The position numbers and the translations under genes were made by a program. The notes under the pieces are model-generated. The model saw only the letters and a program-made list of their open reading frames with translations, made no database searches and was not told the DNA's origin. This document shows, one piece after another, positions 31,846 to 32,971 of a stretch of 32,971 nucleotides of DNA. Positions within the stretch are counted from its first letter, which is position 1. Every line of letters begins with the position of its first letter. The stretch comes from Desulfobacteraceae bacterium (GTDB taxonomy: Bacteria; Desulfobacterota; Desulfobacteria; Desulfobacterales; ETH-SRB1), in contig JAPVVG010000266.1 of the NCBI GenBank assembly GCA_028571455.1, positions 1-32,971 of the forward strand, read 5' to 3'.

Positions 31846-32971
31846 AGCCTTCTATCTTGACGGCTACGTCCTCCATTTTCCATAAGGGCTTTGACAGGTT
31901 CAAGGCTGTAAGGGGTGCCTTCTTCTATAGCCTTGAGCACTGTGCCGCCTCCGGTGAAAAAGAAGTACTGGGCGTTGTCCATGGCTGCCAGATACAGGCC
32001 AGGGCTGAGATTTTTAAATTCCTGGAGTGTATCTCCGCCGCCGTAAAGCTTTTGTGCCAGTGTATTCTTGTCAATGGTTCTGTCAAGTTTTTCCGAACCT
32101 TCAAAAAAGTGCGGCGTAAAACCCATGACCGCATTAACAAAGATAGTTTTAGCCGAACCGATAACATCGGCAACCTCAGGAACATCAAACGATTCAGGAG
32201 CAACATCAAGGAAGTATCCATATTCGTTTCCGGGCTTAAAATCCATGATGTTGAGTGTCCTGAATTTTCCCTCAACACGCGCCTGAATAGTATCCGACTC
32301 GACCACAAAGGGCAGGTCCACAATCTTTCCGGCCTTTTCATCCTGCTTGACAAGATTTTTGGCCGCATTAATGTCCGATTCGCTTACACCTGCCACCCGA
32401 ATGTCGTATTTGGCGCATAAAAAGGTGTTATAGATAATGCCGCCAAGCAGCAGGTGATCAACCTTCTTGTAAATTTCGTTTAGCGGTCCGATTTTAGTGT
32501 CGTATTTTGCTCCGGCTACAACAGCCACAAAAGGTCTTTCCGGTTCCAGAACCCTTCTCAAATGAGCTATTTCCCTTTGCATTAGAAATCCGGCAAAACT
32601 GGGCAGGTACCTGGTTATATCACAGGTGGAAGCGTGGGGCTGCCATGAACCAAAAGCGTCGTTGACAAAGACGTCGGCAAGCCCGGCAAGTTGTAAGGCG
32701 AAACGCTCTCTTTGCTCGCCAATGGCCTCCTCTCCTTCAAACCAGCGTGTGTTGGGAAGATAAATGCCTCCTATCCGGCGGGCGCGCAGATCGCGTATAT
32801 GCCAGTTAATGGAGGTGTCGATCTGTTTAATACCAGCATCAGGATCAACAGGAAACTCTGGCACCGAGAATTTTGTGTGCAGTTTCCGTTCCAGGTATTC
32901 AACAACAGGCTGTACAGAAGTGTTGTCTTCAACTTTGATTTTACCTGTCTTCTTGTCTCGTGTCCGGTCAA
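31842..32971 (-). CDS. pgk: Divergent phosphoglycerate kinase (5' end outside window)
   Basis: About 376 C-terminal residues of a phosphoglycerate kinase, the glycolytic enzyme interconverting 1,3-bisphosphoglycerate and ATP/3-phosphoglycerate. Recognisable blocks are LPNTRWFEGEE (family LENxRFxxGEE), VFVNDAFGSWQPHAST (YVNDAFGxxHRAHAS), FVAVVAGAKYDTKIG (GGAKVSDKIG), LYGGGDT and FFTGGGTVLKAIEEG. Differences are clear: NGPxG reads NAVMG, the AHRAHA stretch reads SWQPHA, and extra residues lie before the last TGGG. An open frame continues to the window edge, and the first 50-60 residues are missing. It could be a paralogue with altered activity instead of the housekeeping enzyme. Its stop codon lies in a class C repeat word. 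Confidence 0.85.
   Translation of the reverse strand, partial: DRTRDKKTGKIKVEDNTSVQPVVEYLERKLHTKFSVPEFPVDPDAGIKQIDTSINWHIRDLRARRIGGIYLPNTRWFEGEEAIGEQRERFALQLAGLADVFVNDAFGSWQPHASTCDITRYLPSFAGFLMQREIAHLRRVLEPERPFVAVVAGAKYDTKIGPLNEIYKKVDHLLLGGIIYNTFLCAKYDIRVAGVSESDINAAKNLVKQDEKAGKIVDLPFVVESDTIQARVEGKFRTLNIMDFKPGNEYGYFLDVAPESFDVPEVADVIGSAKTIFVNAVMGFTPHFFEGSEKLDRTIDKNTLAQKLYGGGDTLQEFKNLSPGLYLAAMDNAQYFFFTGGGTVLKAIEEGTPYSLEPVKALMENGGRSRQDRRL

Overview
The window looks like a chromosomal segment of a strictly anaerobic Desulfobacterota (Desulfobacterales-like) bacterium. Three things point there. An ORP/Mrp-type cluster combines NifX-fold cofactor carriers, MinD-ferredoxin ATPases, DUF134 regulators and FmdB zinc ribbons. 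A complete N-type Na+-translocating ATPase operon is present. A DsrE-like gene carries an in-frame TGA that looks like selenocysteine. The assignment rests on gene content and family knowledge; no database search was run.

Layout. 1-3300: housekeeping, with clpP (cut by the window edge) and tig on the minus strand, tRNA-Leu(UAG), a periplasmic amidase and tRNA-Pro(UGG). 3480-10200: a plus-strand metal/Fe-S cofactor cluster of DUF134 regulator, NifX-1, Mrp, NifX-2, radical SAM protein, NifX-3 with a Gly/Met-rich tail, MinD-ferredoxin 1, FmdB, MinD-ferredoxin 2 and a J-domain protein. 10200-15000: a 10-TM metal exporter, an Old Yellow Enzyme-type flavoprotein, a second FmdB, a 2[4Fe-4S] ferredoxin, and a minus-strand DUF134/DUF5320 pair. 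15300-17100: DUF89 phosphatase and a metallo-beta-lactamase-fold hydrolase, with two copies of a 142-bp MITE-like element. 17240-23190: a dead BrnT toxin gene, the candidate DsrE-like selenoprotein with a SECIS-like hairpin, a tandem universal stress protein, a CPA2 antiporter, a CBS protein and KtrAB potassium uptake. 23630-31550: the N-ATPase operon atpDCQRBEFAG. 31840-end: a divergent phosphoglycerate kinase, cut by the window edge.

Two things stand out. The first is the recoded DsrE-like gene at 17485-17796: a TGA sits exactly where the family has the first Cys of a CxxC, the reading frame continues with a convincing DsrE C-terminus, and a hairpin with GGTC in its loop begins 14 nt after the TGA. 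The second is the density of intergenic 'word' repeats. Nearly every gap, above all inside the normally compact ATPase operon, is filled by imperfect palindromes built from one short reiterated word and its reverse complement, with different words in different gaps. One family ends in TAACTACTCAGGTGGATAGG-like sequence that contains the stop codon of tig, atpQ and atpF. Other families have written themselves into the C-termini of AtpR, AtpB and AtpC and perhaps the N-terminus of KtrB.

How the genes may work together (inference): the 3.5-15 kb block probably assembles or carries a metal-sulfur cofactor. The 17-31 kb block is a stress and ion-homeostasis region: the N-ATPase exports Na+, KtrAB imports K+, the antiporter exchanges cations, and USP/CBS proteins sense nucleotides.
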